A stretch of 64,000 nt of DNA from Bradyrhizobium sp. AZCC 2176 (GCF_036924645.1 NZ_JAZHRX010000001.1:3348001-3412000); one strand, 5' to 3'. Numbered from the stretch's first letter, positions 26,489-35,510 are shown. Made by a program: numbers and translations. The notes: a model not told the origin generated them from the sequence alone.

Positions 26489-27137
26489 GTTTGTCGGGAA
26501 GCACGCCCTCGCGCTTTTTCAGCACCCGATAATAGCTCCACCACAGATGCGCCGCCGCGCCGCGCAGCGGGCGCCACGGCTCTGCCAGTGGTGCCATCTG
26601 CTTGGCGTTAGGGCGGGTCTGCAGGCCAAGCCCGATCTTGATCGCTTCCTGTATGGCGATGTCGCCCGCCGGCCAGGCGTCGCCATGGCCGAGGCAGAAC
26701 AGCAGGTAGACGTCGGCGGTCCACGGGCCGATGCCGTGCAGCGCCGTCAGCGTGTGGTGCGCGGCGTCGGCGTCTTCTTCCGCCAGCACGTCGAGGTTCA
26801 GCCGTTCCGCGGCCAGTTCGCGGGCGATATTTTTCAGCGTCTTGATCTTGGCGGCCGAAAGCCCCAGCCGGCCGAGGCGGTCGGCGCGGGCCTTGCGGAT
26901 GACCTCGTGATCGAACGGATCGAACGCCGCCGTCAGCCGCGCCCAGATCGCGCCGGCACTCGCGGTCGATAGTTGCTGGCCGCATACGATCGCCGCCAGC
27001 CCGGCGAAGCCCGGCTCGCGCTGCCGTAGCGCCGGCATGCCCGTCATCTCGAGGATGGGTTTCAGCCGCACGTCCTGCTTGACCAGTGCGAGGACGGCGT
27101 CTTCGAGGTCGGACTGGCTGTTGAGGTGGATGGTCAT
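26445..27137 (-). CDS. DNA-3-methyladenine glycosylase, AlkA/HhH-GPD family
   Basis: A 230-residue base-excision repair glycosylase. The helix-hairpin-helix LHGIGPWTADVYLLFCLG and the downstream catalytic Asp in WPAGDIA are in place. The first helix pair (GFAGLAAIVCGQQLSTASAGAIWARL) is typical for AlkA/MAG. It removes alkylated purines. The N-terminal beta domain of E. coli AlkA is absent, as in the short yeast MAG1-like form. Its last codons overlap the LysR gene tail to tail. Confidence 0.85.
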   Translation of the reverse strand: MTIHLNSQSDLEDAVLALVKQDVRLKPILEMTGMPALRQREPGFAGLAAIVCGQQLSTASAGAIWARLTAAFDPFDHEVIRKARADRLGRLGLSAAKIKTLKNIARELAAERLNLDVLAEEDADAAHHTLTALHGIGPWTADVYLLFCLGHGDAWPAGDIAIQEAIKIGLGLQTRPNAKQMAPLAEPWRPLRGAAAHLWWSYYRVLKKREGVLPDKLIPAVVPDPRARKP

Positions 27138-27161
27138 TTACGGAATGTTATCGACTCACTG

Positions 27162-27325
27162 GATCGTCATCGCGGGCTTGATCCGCGCATCCATCTTATA
27201 TCGTAAAAGGCTCTTGCACGATGGATTGCCGGGTCCCGGCTACACCAAGGCTTCGCCGGGCGCCCCAGTGTTAGGCCGGCGAAGCTTCAGCGAAGACGGC
27301 AAGCCCGGCAATGACGAGTGTTTGG
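27162..27325. repeat. Dispersed palindromic repeat, family A variant
   Basis: TCGTCATCGCGGGCTTGATCC near the left end and CAAGCCCGGCAATGACGA near the right form an imperfect inverted repeat, with internal ATCCATC / GATGGATTGCCGGGTCC. The same words occur in the repeats at 34200 and 21525. It fills the gap between the glycosylase and gluQRS. Confidence 0.6.
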
Positions 27326-27331
27326 AGGATC

Positions 27332-28243
27332 ATGCCACCCGTTTTCCGATTTGCCCCGAGCCCGAACGGCTACCTCCATCTCGGCCACGCCTATTCGGCG
27401 CTGCTGAATTTCGACTTGGCGCGTCGGGCCGGCGGAAGATTCCTGCTGCGGATCGAGGACATCGATGCGACGCGCTGCCGGCCGGAATTCGAGGCGGCGA
27501 TCTACGAAGACCTCGCCTGGCTGGGGATATCCTGGGAAACGCCGGTGCGGCGGCAATCGGAACATTTTGCGCGCTATCGGGAGACGGTCGAAGCATTGTC
27601 GGCGCAAGGCCTGATCTATCCGAGCTTCGAGAGCCGTGCTGAAATCGCCCGTCTCGTGGCGCAACGCGAAGCCGGCGCGCCCTGGCCGCGCGATCCCGAC
27701 GGGGCGCCGCTCTATCCGGGCGCCGCGAAGTCGCTGTCGGCGGACCAACGCAGCCGGCTGATCGCGCAAGGCGCACCTTATGCGCTGCGGCTCGACATGG
27801 CGGCGGCGCTTGGACGCGCGAATCAACTCACGAATCAACTCATCTGGACCGAGCATGGCGAAGGTCCTGACGGTGAGACCGGCGTCGTGCGCGCGCACCC
27901 GGAAGACTGGGGCGATGTCGTTCTCGCGCGCAAGGAGACGCCGACCAGCTATCATCTGTCCGTGGTGATCGACGACGCGTTGCAGGGCGTGACCGACGTG
28001 GTGCGCGGCAGGGACCTGTTCTGGTCGACGAGCGTGCACCTCTTGTTGCAGCACTTGCTCGGTATCCCGCAACCGGTTTATCAGCATCACCGGCTCATCA
28101 AAGATGCGTCGGGACACAAGCTCTCGAAATCGACGCAAGCCACGGCCTTGCGCGAATTGCGTGGGCAGAGTGTCTCACCCGCCGATATTCGCAGCCTCGT
28201 CGGTCTGCCCGACCACTCGCGTAATACTACTGGGGGTTGTTGA
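27332..28243 (+). CDS. gluQRS: Glutamyl-Q tRNA(Asp) synthetase
   Basis: A 303-residue truncated glutamyl-tRNA synthetase paralogue that attaches glutamate to queuosine-34 of tRNA(Asp). RFAPSPNGYLHLGHAYSAL holds the HIGH motif (HLGH), LRIEDIDATRCRPEF the Glu/Asp pocket, and GHKLSKST the KMSKS motif. There is no anticodon-binding domain, as expected for YadB-type proteins. The zinc-binding Cys pair usually at YxCxC is replaced: LIYPSFESRAEI. ATG 27332 has TTGGAGGATC upstream. Confidence 0.9.
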   Translation: MPPVFRFAPSPNGYLHLGHAYSALLNFDLARRAGGRFLLRIEDIDATRCRPEFEAAIYEDLAWLGISWETPVRRQSEHFARYRETVEALSAQGLIYPSFESRAEIARLVAQREAGAPWPRDPDGAPLYPGAAKSLSADQRSRLIAQGAPYALRLDMAAALGRANQLTNQLIWTEHGEGPDGETGVVRAHPEDWGDVVLARKETPTSYHLSVVIDDALQGVTDVVRGRDLFWSTSVHLLLQHLLGIPQPVYQHHRLIKDASGHKLSKSTQATALRELRGQSVSPADIRSLVGLPDHSRNTTGGC

Positions 28244-28307
28244 AAACGTCTCCGTGACACTGGCCGTCATCGCGTGTCATGCTGGTCGCGGCAGAGGAAG
28301 GGGGACC

Positions 28308-29564
28308 ATGACGGCAAAGCGGCGCTCACGGCGCATCACACGGCCAGTCAAGAAGCGGCGAGCGAAAAAGCGCGTATCCAGCGCCGCGCCAAAGGCGCGC
28401 GGTGCGCGCAAGTCCGCCGTCGCCGCCACCGGCATGGTCGAGACCGCGCTGGCGGCCTTTGCGCATGAGGTCCGTACCCCGCTCACCGGCATTCTGGCGA
28501 TCAGCAATCTGCTCGCGACCTCGGAGCTCGATGAGCGCGAACGGCGCTGGGTCGACACCATCAAGGCGGGCGCGGAGCATCTGGCGAGCCTTGCGACCCT
28601 GTTCGTCGATGCGGCGCGCAGCGGCGGTCCCGGGCTCGAGGTGCGGCAGGATTTTTTCGACCTTCGCACGCTCGCGCGCAATGCTGGCGATTCGCTGAGC
28701 GGCCGCGCGGCGGCCAAGGGGCTGCAATCCTCGGTCGTTATTTCCGAAAAACTGCCGGGATTTGCGATCGGCGATCCCGTTCGTCTGCGCGCCGCGGTAG
28801 AGAACCTGATCGACAATGCAGTGAAATTCACCGAACAGGGCAGCGTTGCGCTGCAGGTCACGGCCGCGCGCCGCCCGAAAGGCAGGATCGCCGTCGGATT
28901 CGTGGTCTCCGACAGCGGGATTGGCCTGACGCTGAGCGAGGTCAAGCGCCTGTTCCGGCCTTTCTCGCAGGCCAATGTCTCCATCGCATCGCGCTTCGGC
29001 GGCGCCGGGCTCGGATTGTCGTCAGTCAAGCAATTGGCGCGCGCGATGGGCGGCGACATCACCGTGACTCAACGCCGCGGCGGCGGCACCATCTTTACCC
29101 TCAATGTCGTGATGTCACCGGCAAATGACGCGGTGACGGCAGCGTCCGGCACCGATGGCGAGGTGTCGATCAGTTCCCAGCGGTCGTTGCGCCTACTCAG
29201 TGTCGAGGACAATCCGTTCGGCCGCGTCGTGCTCAACGCGATCCTGACCGAGCTCGGTCATCAGGCCGAGTTCATCGGCCAGGGCGAGGCGGCGCCCGAG
29301 CGGCTTGCGCAAGGCGCATTCAATGCGGTGCTGATGGATATGGTCTTGCCGGGAATCAACGGCATCGAAGCGATCCGGCGCATTCGCGCGCTTCAGGCGC
29401 CGCTCGGGGGTATTCCGATCATCGGCATCTCCGGCCGCAGCGAGGACGAAGCGGCGGCGCGCGCCGCCGGCGCTGATATCTTTCTGGTCAAGCCTGTGTC
29501 TCCGCGCGCTCTCGCGACTGCGCTGCATGAAGCGACATCCCCTTCGGCAACTGCGACTTCATGA
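28308..29564 (+). CDS. Hybrid histidine kinase with C-terminal receiver, cytoplasmic
   Basis: A 418-residue soluble kinase. After a basic N-terminus (KRRSRRITRPVKKRRAKKR, about 25 residues) comes the dimerisation domain with H-box FAHEVRTPLTGI, the ATPase with LIDNAVKF, VSDSGIGL, GGAGLGLS, and a receiver (about 295-410) with phospho-Asp in VLMDMVLPGING and Lys in LVKPVS. No membrane helix or input domain is seen. The very basic leader is unusual and could bind nucleic acid or membrane. GAGGAAGGGGG precedes ATG 28308. The last 77 bases overlap the yihY-like gene. Confidence 0.85.
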   Translation: MTAKRRSRRITRPVKKRRAKKRVSSAAPKARGARKSAVAATGMVETALAAFAHEVRTPLTGILAISNLLATSELDERERRWVDTIKAGAEHLASLATLFVDAARSGGPGLEVRQDFFDLRTLARNAGDSLSGRAAAKGLQSSVVISEKLPGFAIGDPVRLRAAVENLIDNAVKFTEQGSVALQVTAARRPKGRIAVGFVVSDSGIGLTLSEVKRLFRPFSQANVSIASRFGGAGLGLSSVKQLARAMGGDITVTQRRGGGTIFTLNVVMSPANDAVTAASGTDGEVSISSQRSLRLLSVEDNPFGRVVLNAILTELGHQAEFIGQGEAAPERLAQGAFNAVLMDMVLPGINGIEAIRRIRALQAPLGGIPIIGISGRSEDEAAARAAGADIFLVKPVSPRALATALHEATSPSATATS

Positions 29565-30381
29565 TGGCCGCATTCAATTCGCCGCCGTAAACGAAAATCG
29601 CGGAAATGAAATACAGAAACACCAGCGCGATGATGACCGAGGCAAGCCCCGCATACATCGTCACGTAATTACTGGCGAAGCGCGCCAGATACTGACCGAA
29701 AACCACGCCAGAGATCAGCGATGCCACCATCGTAAAGACGATGCCCGGCAGGATCTGCAGGAAACTCCGCCGGCCGCAAGGCAGCCAGGCATGCAGCACG
29801 AACAGCGCCACCGTCATCGCCGTGATCGTGATACCGTAGCGGGCGAAAGTGAGCATGCTTTCATTGTTCTCGACGAAGAACGGAATATGGCGGCGTGCCG
29901 TTTCGAGGATCAGCGGGCCGAGCACGATCAGGAACGCCATCAAGAGCGACGTAACGGCGGCGACCAGCGTATAGCCGATCGATTCCAGCCGCAGCCAGTA
30001 CCACGCCCGCGGCTCGACCACCGAATAGGCGCGGTTCAGCGCGACCCGCAGCGCCTCGACGCCGTTGGAGGCGAAATACACCGCGAGCACCGCGCCGACG
30101 GTCAGGATGTCGCCGCGCGTCGTAGTCAGCACATCGTGGATTTCGTCTGCCAGCGCGTCCGCGACCTGCTGCGGCCAGGTCTGCAGCAGCAGTCCTACGG
30201 CGCCGTCGGCGAGCTCCTTGGAGCCGAAAAAGCCGGCCAGCGACGTCAGCACGATCAGGAACGGGAACAGCGCCATCAGCGTCGACAGCGCGATATGGCT
30301 TGCGATCGCCCAGCCGTCATCGGCAAGGAACGTATAAAACGCCTCCATCACGACGAGGTAGACGAAGCGAATGAACCTCAC
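29488..30381 (-). CDS. YihY/BrkB-family inner-membrane protein
   Basis: A 297-residue membrane protein with about six helices and YihY family motifs: GWAIASHIALSTLMALFPFLIVLTSLAGF near the start and ISAIFVYGGELNAAI at the end. The family was once called ribonuclease BN by mistake and is now considered a membrane protein of unknown function. The start ATG 30381 is at the edge of the intergenic space before the plus-strand HIG1-like gene. The 3' end overlaps the kinase gene by 77 bases, the longest tail overlap in the window. Confidence 0.85.
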   Translation of the reverse strand: MRFIRFVYLVVMEAFYTFLADDGWAIASHIALSTLMALFPFLIVLTSLAGFFGSKELADGAVGLLLQTWPQQVADALADEIHDVLTTTRGDILTVGAVLAVYFASNGVEALRVALNRAYSVVEPRAWYWLRLESIGYTLVAAVTSLLMAFLIVLGPLILETARRHIPFFVENNESMLTFARYGITITAMTVALFVLHAWLPCGRRSFLQILPGIVFTMVASLISGVVFGQYLARFASNYVTMYAGLASVIIALVFLYFISAIFVYGGELNAAIMKSQLPKGMSLHAAQSRERAETQA

Positions 30382-30540
30382 ATCTTACCCCGATCTGGCT
30401 ACGAAGGTCCCGGTCGTAAGTTTGTGCTAGCATCTGATATTATTGGCCTAAAAGCCAGATCGTCGAGCGGCCGCACAAGGCGTTGTGCGAGGGATTGTGA
30501 ACGTGTGGAAGTCGGCGCTTCGCAGTGTTATGTAGCGACG

Positions 30541-30735
30541 ATGGCATCCTTTCTGAGTTCGATCGTCCTCCCGATCGCGGTTGCGGCCGTGGCTATCGTG
30601 CTGCTGCTCGGCCTCGTCAACATGATGCGCGGCGGCTCGCCGAGCCGCTCGCAGAACCTGATGCGGCTTCGGGTGTTGCTGCAGTTCATCGCCATCGTCA
30701 TCACCATGGTCGCGGTCTGGGCGATGGGCAAATAG
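30541..30735 (+). CDS. HIG1-domain twin-transmembrane small protein
   Basis: A 64-residue protein with two helices (SSIVLPIAVAAVAIVLLLGLVNMM and LRVLLQFIAIVITMVAVWA) around a RGGSPSRSQNLMR loop. This pattern belongs to the HIG1/hypoxia-induced small proteins, which in mitochondria support respiratory complexes. Its gene ends 21 bases before the cobalamin adenosyltransferase gene, a pairing I recall from other alphaproteobacteria. Start ATG 30541 was chosen over the long upstream open frame, which is antisense to the yihY-like gene. Confidence 0.75.
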   Translation: MASFLSSIVLPIAVAAVAIVLLLGLVNMMRGGSPSRSQNLMRLRVLLQFIAIVITMVAVWAMGK

Positions 30736-30756
30736 GGCAGGAAAGGGGAAGCGCCA

Positions 30757-31329
30757 ATGGTCGTGCTCAACCGCATCTATACGAAGACCGGCGACGACGG
30801 CACCACGGCGCTCGGCAGCGGCGAACGCCGGCCGAAATATGATCTGCGCATCGCGGCCTACGGCACGGTGGACGAGACCAACGCCGCCATCGGCGTGGTG
30901 CGGCTGCACCTCGGCGAGGCGCGCGAGCTTGATGCGATGTTGGGCCGGATCCAGAACGACCTGTTCGATCTCGGCGCCGACCTCGCAGTGCCTCAGCGCG
31001 ACGGCAAGGCGGAGCGTCTGCGGATGCTGGCAAGCCAGGTCGAACGGCTCGAGCGCGACATCGACAGCTTGAACGAGCATCTCGCGCCCCTGACCTCCTT
31101 TGTCCTGCCGGGCGGCACCCCCGCTGCCGGATATCTGCATCTCGCCCGCACCATATGCCGCAGGGCGGAACGGATCATTGTGGAACTCGCCGCCAATCCT
31201 GAGGAGCCGGTCAGCGAGGCTGCCATTCACTATATGAACCGCCTGTCGGATTTTCTGTTCGTCGCCAGCCGCGCCATGAACGATAATGGGGCCGGAGACG
31301 TGTTGTGGGTGCCCGGTCAGAACCGTTAA
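30757..31329 (+). CDS. Cob(I)alamin adenosyltransferase, PduO type
   Basis: A 190-residue trimeric ATP:corrinoid adenosyltransferase that makes adenosylcobalamin. The N-terminal ATP loop TKTGDDGTTALGSGERRPKYDLRIAAYGTVDETNA and the C-terminal RTICRRAERIIVELA are hallmarks of PduO/MMAB. GGAAAGGGG lies before ATG 30757. It is the second gene of a pair with the HIG1-like protein. No cobalamin riboswitch is visible upstream of the pair. Confidence 0.92.
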   Translation: MVVLNRIYTKTGDDGTTALGSGERRPKYDLRIAAYGTVDETNAAIGVVRLHLGEARELDAMLGRIQNDLFDLGADLAVPQRDGKAERLRMLASQVERLERDIDSLNEHLAPLTSFVLPGGTPAAGYLHLARTICRRAERIIVELAANPEEPVSEAAIHYMNRLSDFLFVASRAMNDNGAGDVLWVPGQNR

Positions 31330-31454
31330 GGTAGGCCTGTCCGGGGGCTGATTTTTGGCTTTCGCGCGTTGACCGCCGATAGCGGGACCTTTAGGTTCCG
31401 CGCCCAAGCCATAACAAGCCAATCAAACCCCAGAATTCAAGCGAAAGAGGATCG

Positions 31455-32204
31455 ATGAAGGTTCTTGTGCCGGTAAAGCGGGTGGTCGACTTCAACGTCA
31501 AGGTCCGCGTCAAGAGCGACGGAACGGGCGTGGAACTGGCCAACGTGAAGATGTCGATGAATCCGTTCGACGAAATCGCCGTCGAGGAAGCGCTGCGGCT
31601 GAAGGAAGCCGGCAAGGCGACCGAAGTGGTGGTGGTATCGATCGGCCCGGCGCAGGCCTCGGAGACGATCCGGACCGGTCTTGCCATGGGCGCCGACCGC
31701 GGCATCCTCGTCAAGGCCGAAGGTAATGTGGAGCCGTTGGCGGTCGCCAAGATTCTGAAAGCCGTCGCGGAAGCGGAAAAGCCCGGGCTCGTCATTCTCG
31801 GCAAGCAGGCGATCGACGACGACTCGAACCAGACCGGCCAGATGCTGGCGGCCCTGCTCGGATGGTCGCAGGCGACCTTTGCCTCCAAGCTCGAAGTTGA
31901 TGGCGCCGACTTCAACGTCACGCGCGAGGTCGACGGCGGCCTGCAGACCGTGAAGCTGAAGGGACCGGCGATCGTCACCACCGACCTGCGGCTGAACGAG
32001 CCGCGCTACGCGTCGCTGCCCAACATCATGAAGGCGAAGAAGAAGCCGATCGACGACAAGAGCGCGTCCGATTACGGCGTCGATCTCACGCCGCATCTCG
32101 AAGTGCTCAAGACCGCGGAACCGCCCGGCCGCAAGGGCGGCGTCAAGGTCAAGGACGTCGCTGAGCTGGTAACGAAACTCAAGACCGAAGCCGGGGTTCT
32201 CTGA
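31455..32204 (+). CDS. etfB: Electron transfer flavoprotein, beta subunit
   Basis: A 249-residue ETF beta subunit: [41 protein letters not shown], and [24 protein letters not shown] (AMP site region), with [21 protein letters not shown] near the end. ETF takes electrons from acyl-CoA dehydrogenases and passes them to ETF-quinone oxidoreductase. GAGG precedes ATG 31455. The stop and the ATG of etfA overlap (TGATG), so the pair is coupled. It resembles the housekeeping ETF and not the nitrogen-fixation FixA. Confidence 0.95.
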   Translation: MKVLVPVKRVVDFNVKVRVKSDGTGVELANVKMSMNPFDEIAVEEALRLKEAGKATEVVVVSIGPAQASETIRTGLAMGADRGILVKAEGNVEPLAVAKILKAVAEAEKPGLVILGKQAIDDDSNQTGQMLAALLGWSQATFASKLEVDGADFNVTREVDGGLQTVKLKGPAIVTTDLRLNEPRYASLPNIMKAKKKPIDDKSASDYGVDLTPHLEVLKTAEPPGRKGGVKVKDVAELVTKLKTEAGVL

Positions 32205-33148
32205 TGACGACGCTACTGATTGCCGAACACGACAATGCGTCGATCAAGGACGCCACCAACAAGGCGCTGACGGCAGCCGCAGCGCTTGGCGCAGACGTGC
32301 ACGTGCTGGTCGCCGGCGAGAACGCCAAGACGGCGGCCGATACCGCAGCCAAGCTTGCCGGCGTCAAGAAGGTGCTGCTCGCCGACAACGCCGCCTATGC
32401 CCACGATCTCGCCGAGCCGCTGGCCGCGCTGATCGTGTCGCTAGCGCCTTCCTACGACGCCTTCGTCGCACCCGCGACCTCGCGTTTCAAGAACGTGATG
32501 CCGCGCGTCGCAGCGCTGCTCGACGTGATGCAGGTTTCGGAGATCATCAAGGTGGTGTCGCCGGATACCTTCGAGCGGCCGATCTATGCCGGCAACGCGA
32601 TCCAGACGGTGAAGTCGAAGGACGCCAAGAAGGTCATCACGGTGCGGACCTCGACCTTTGCCGCGGCCGGCGACGGCGGCAGCGCGCCGGTCGAAAACGC
32701 CGCTGCGGCGGCCGATCCGGGCCTCTCCAGCTTCGTCGGCGAGGAGGTTGCGAAAAGCGACCGTCCGGAACTGACCTCGGCCAAGATCATCGTTTCCGGC
32801 GGCCGCGCCATGCAGAGCCGCGAGAATTTTGCCAAATATATCGAGCCGCTCGCCGACAAGCTCGGCGCTGGCGTCGGCGCTTCGCGCGCCGCCGTCGATG
32901 CCGGCTATGCGCCCAACGACTGGCAGGTCGGCCAGACCGGCAAGGTGGTCGCTCCGGAACTATATGTCGCGATCGGCATCTCCGGCGCGATCCAGCATCT
33001 CGCCGGCATGAAGGATTCCAAGGTAATCGTTGCGATCAACAAGGATGAAGACGCGCCGATCTTCCAGGTTGCCGATTATGGCCTGGTCGCGGACCTCTAT
33101 CAGGCGGTTCCTGAGCTGACCGAAGCGCTCGGCAAGCTCGGAAAGTAA
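32204..33148 (+). CDS. etfA: Electron transfer flavoprotein, alpha subunit
   Basis: A 314-residue ETF alpha subunit carrying the FAD. The C-terminal domain has [80 protein letters not shown], the FAD site. Together with etfB it forms the soluble electron carrier of beta-oxidation. A strong terminator follows 17 bases after the stop. Confidence 0.96.
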   Translation: MTTLLIAEHDNASIKDATNKALTAAAALGADVHVLVAGENAKTAADTAAKLAGVKKVLLADNAAYAHDLAEPLAALIVSLAPSYDAFVAPATSRFKNVMPRVAALLDVMQVSEIIKVVSPDTFERPIYAGNAIQTVKSKDAKKVITVRTSTFAAAGDGGSAPVENAAAAADPGLSSFVGEEVAKSDRPELTSAKIIVSGGRAMQSRENFAKYIEPLADKLGAGVGASRAAVDAGYAPNDWQVGQTGKVVAPELYVAIGISGAIQHLAGMKDSKVIVAINKDEDAPIFQVADYGLVADLYQAVPELTEALGKLGK

Positions 33149-33164
33149 CCACAGCGATAAACGA

Positions 33165-33196
33165 CGGCCGGATGCGCAACATCCGGCCGGTGTTTT
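33165..33196 (+). terminator. Intrinsic terminator of etfBA
   Basis: A perfect 10-bp stem (CGGCCGGATG with CATCCGGCCG) around CGCAA at 33165-33189, then GTGTTTT. It separates etfBA from the dehydrogenase gene at 33314. Confidence 0.85.
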
Positions 33197-33203
33197 ATGC
33201 TAG

Positions 33204-33253
33204 AGCGTTTTCAAGCGAAGTGGATTTTGGCCTTCGCGTGAAGAAAACGTGCC
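33204..33253. repeat. Short dispersed palindromic repeat, family B copy 2
   Basis: AGCGTTTTCAAGCGAAGTGG ... TTCGCGTGAAGAAAACG repeats the unit at 3568-3615 with few changes. It lies between the etfA terminator and the next gene. A partial match (AAAGCGAAGTGGATTCA) occurs near 49936. Confidence 0.65.
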
Positions 33254-33313
33254 AAAGACCAGGACCAGGGGATGAACAGGCGCGATGTGCGCGCCGTTCC
33301 GGTGGATGACAAG

Positions 33314-34195
33314 ATGGCGGTGACAATCAAGAAGGTCGGCGTGATCGGCTCGGGCCAGATGGGCAACGGCATTGCGCATGTGGCGGCGCTCGCCGGCTTC
33401 GACGTGGTGCTCAACGATGTGTCCGATGAACGGCTGAAGTCGGCGATGGCGACCATCAACGGCCATCTGTCGCGTCAGGTCGCGAAGAAGGCCATCACCG
33501 AGGACGACCGCAAGCAGGCGCTGGTGCGGATCACTTCCACCGAGACGTTGGATGGCTTGGCGGACTGCGATCTCGTGATCGAGACCGCGGTCGAGAAGGA
33601 AGAGGTCAAGCGCAAGATCTTTCACGAGCTCTGCGCGGTGCTGAAGCCGGAAGCGATCATCGCTACCAACTCCTCGTCGATCTCGATCACGCGGCTCGCC
33701 GCCTCGACCGACCGCCCCGAGCACTTCATCGGCATTCATTTCATGAATCCGGTGCCGGCGATGGAACTGGTCGAACTGATCCGCGGCATCGCCACCGACG
33801 ATTCCACCTTCGAAACGGCAAAGGAATTTGTCGGCAGAGTAGGCAAGCAGATCGCGGTATCGGAGGATTTCCCGGCCTTCATCGTCAACCGCATCCTGCT
33901 GCCGATGATCAACGAGGCGATCTACACGCTCTATGAGGGCGTCGGGAACGTCGAGGCGATCGACGCCGCCATGAAGCTCGGCGCGCATCACCCGATGGGG
34001 CCTTTGGAACTCGCCGATTTCATCGGGCTGGATACCTGTCTGTCGATCATGCAGGTGCTGCACGAGGGGCTGGCGGATTCGAAATACCGGCCGTGCCCGC
34101 TGCTGGTGAAATATGTCGAGGCCGGCTGGCTCGGTCGCAAGACGCAGCGCGGCTTCTACGATTACCGCGGCGACAAGCCAGTCCCGACGCGCTGA
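33314..34195 (+). CDS. 3-Hydroxybutyryl-CoA dehydrogenase
   Basis: A 293-residue NAD(P)-dependent dehydrogenase: KVGVIGSGQMGNGIAHVAALAGFDVVLND (Rossmann site), the catalytic His region EHFIGIHFMNPVPAMELVELI and the C-terminal domain HHPMGPLELADFIGLDTCL. It interconverts acetoacetyl-CoA and 3-hydroxybutyryl-CoA in fatty acid or polyhydroxybutyrate metabolism, consistent with etfBA next door. Start ATG 33314 gives the usual length; ATG 33272 would add 14 residues without homology. Confidence 0.92.
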   Translation: MAVTIKKVGVIGSGQMGNGIAHVAALAGFDVVLNDVSDERLKSAMATINGHLSRQVAKKAITEDDRKQALVRITSTETLDGLADCDLVIETAVEKEEVKRKIFHELCAVLKPEAIIATNSSSISITRLAASTDRPEHFIGIHFMNPVPAMELVELIRGIATDDSTFETAKEFVGRVGKQIAVSEDFPAFIVNRILLPMINEAIYTLYEGVGNVEAIDAAMKLGAHHPMGPLELADFIGLDTCLSIMQVLHEGLADSKYRPCPLLVKYVEAGWLGRKTQRGFYDYRGDKPVPTR

Positions 34196-34198
34196 TTT

Positions 34199-34330
34199 CC
34201 CGTCATTGCCGGGCATAGCCGTCTGAAGGACGGCGTCGCTTCCGCTCGCCTATGACCCGGCAATCCGTCGTTTTTGAAAACGCTCCTTGGGAAGCGCGAT
34301 GGATGCGCGGGTCAAGCCCGCCCATGACTC
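34199..34330. repeat. Dispersed palindromic repeat, family A variant
   Basis: CGTCATTGCCGGGCATAGCCGTC ... GACCCGGCAATCCGTCG, followed by GATGGATGCGCGGGTCAAGCCCGCCCATGAC. These are the words of the extragenic palindromes seen at 27162 and 21525, here in two nested units. It separates the dehydrogenase from the YjfB-like gene. Confidence 0.6.
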
Positions 34331-34430
34331 CGAGGGTTGCGGCCTCGGTTTTTTCCCGTTTCCGGCTTATCTCCAGAATTCGTTAACCGGTGCCCGGATA
34401 GGGTGCCCTCAAGTGTTGGGAGTGCGGCGT

Positions 34431-34619
34431 ATGGATATGATGGCTATGGTTTCGAGCATGCTGGCGATGCAGGCGGCGGGCACGCAGCAGCAGATCCAGA
34501 CCTCGATCATCAAGCAGAACGCGGATGCGGAGAAGGCCGCGGTTCAGACCCTGCTGGGCACGCCCTCGACGGCCAATCTCGCTCCCGGCATCGGCGGCAA
34601 TCTCAATATTGCGGCCTGA
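34431..34619 (+). CDS. YjfB-family putative motility protein
   Basis: A 62-residue protein with MDMMAMVSSMLAMQAAGTQQQIQTSIIKQNADAEKAAVQTLLG, matching the short YjfB-like family found next to motility genes in other bacteria. It has no membrane helix. GGGAG lies upstream of ATG 34431. No flagellar gene is close by here, so its involvement in motility rests on family name alone. Confidence 0.6.
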   Translation: MDMMAMVSSMLAMQAAGTQQQIQTSIIKQNADAEKAAVQTLLGTPSTANLAPGIGGNLNIAA

Positions 34620-34705
34620 AATTATCGTCCGGTAGCGTGGGCAAAGGCGCACTTGCGCCGTGCCCACCATCGCAGACGTTTACGCGGCTCAGTGGGCACA
34701 ATTTC

Positions 34706-35399
34706 CTAGGACCCCGCTTTCACCGGCTGCATGGCGGCCTTGATCAGTTTGATGGCGTCGTCGCTGGCCCATTCGGCGGGCCCGGCAAGGTTGGCGATTT
34801 CGCAGCCCTGGGCGTCGACCAGCACCGAGGTCGGCATGCCCAAAGCCTTGCCTATCCCCTTAAGATCCTGAAAAACCTTGGCCTTTGCGTCGGCGAAATA
34901 GCTGAGCCTGGTCAGATTGGCCTCTTTCAGGAAGTTTCGGGGCTTATCGGGGTCGCGGGTGTCGATATTGATGGCGACCACCTCGAAATCCTTGCCCCCG
35001 AGCGAGCTTGGTCTGCAGGCTGTCGAGCGCCGGCATCTCTTTACGACAGGGGACGCACCAGGTGGCCCACAGGTTCACCAGCACGGTCTTGCCGCGCCAT
35101 TCCGACAGCTTTCGCGGCTTGCCCTCGGCGTCCTCGAAGGCGAGATCGGGCAGCCGCAGCGGGGTCGTCGCCATGGTCAGCGCGGCCACCTCGCCATGCG
35201 CCAGCGGTCCGATCTTGCGGGCCAGTTCGACGGCGCCCGCACAGGAGGGATCGCCGCCGGCGCCGCGCCTGAAGCCGCCGAACCCGTAAAACGCGCCCAA
35301 TCCGATCACGCCCACAGCCGCCACTGCACCGATGGCGAGCGGGGTCCGGCGTCTCGTGGCCGGGCGGGACGGGGGCATTTCGGGCATATCGTTTGTCAT
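34706..35399 (-). pseudogene. TlpA-like periplasmic thioredoxin, broken by a one-base frameshift
   Basis: The first frame (35399 downward) gives a membrane anchor (PLAIGAVAAVGVIGLGAFYGFG) and the thioredoxin start LVNLWATWCVPCRKEMPALDSLQTKLARG with active site CVPC. The second frame (34981-34706) continues with VVAINIDTRDPDKPRNFLKEAN and the cis-Pro region ALGMPTSVLVDAQG. They join if the GGGGG run at about 35000 is one base shorter (reading KLARGKDFEVVAINID). TlpA-type proteins keep thiols reduced for cytochrome oxidase or cytochrome c maturation. Either decayed or a homopolymer error; the rest of the sequence shows no other damage. Confidence 0.85.
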
Positions 35400-35510
35400 C
35401 CTGTATCAGATACGGCTATGCAGGGCGCATGTTACGGTCGAGTTACGGCCGAAACCGGCACGGCGTTTCGCAGCCGGTTCGACGATATAGATGGCAGGGC
35501 CTGAGAAGTC

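Noticed and set aside
30382..30756. Possible cobalamin riboswitch before the adenosyltransferase gene
   Set aside because: No B12-box-like sequence was visible, and the HIG1-like gene occupies most of the region.
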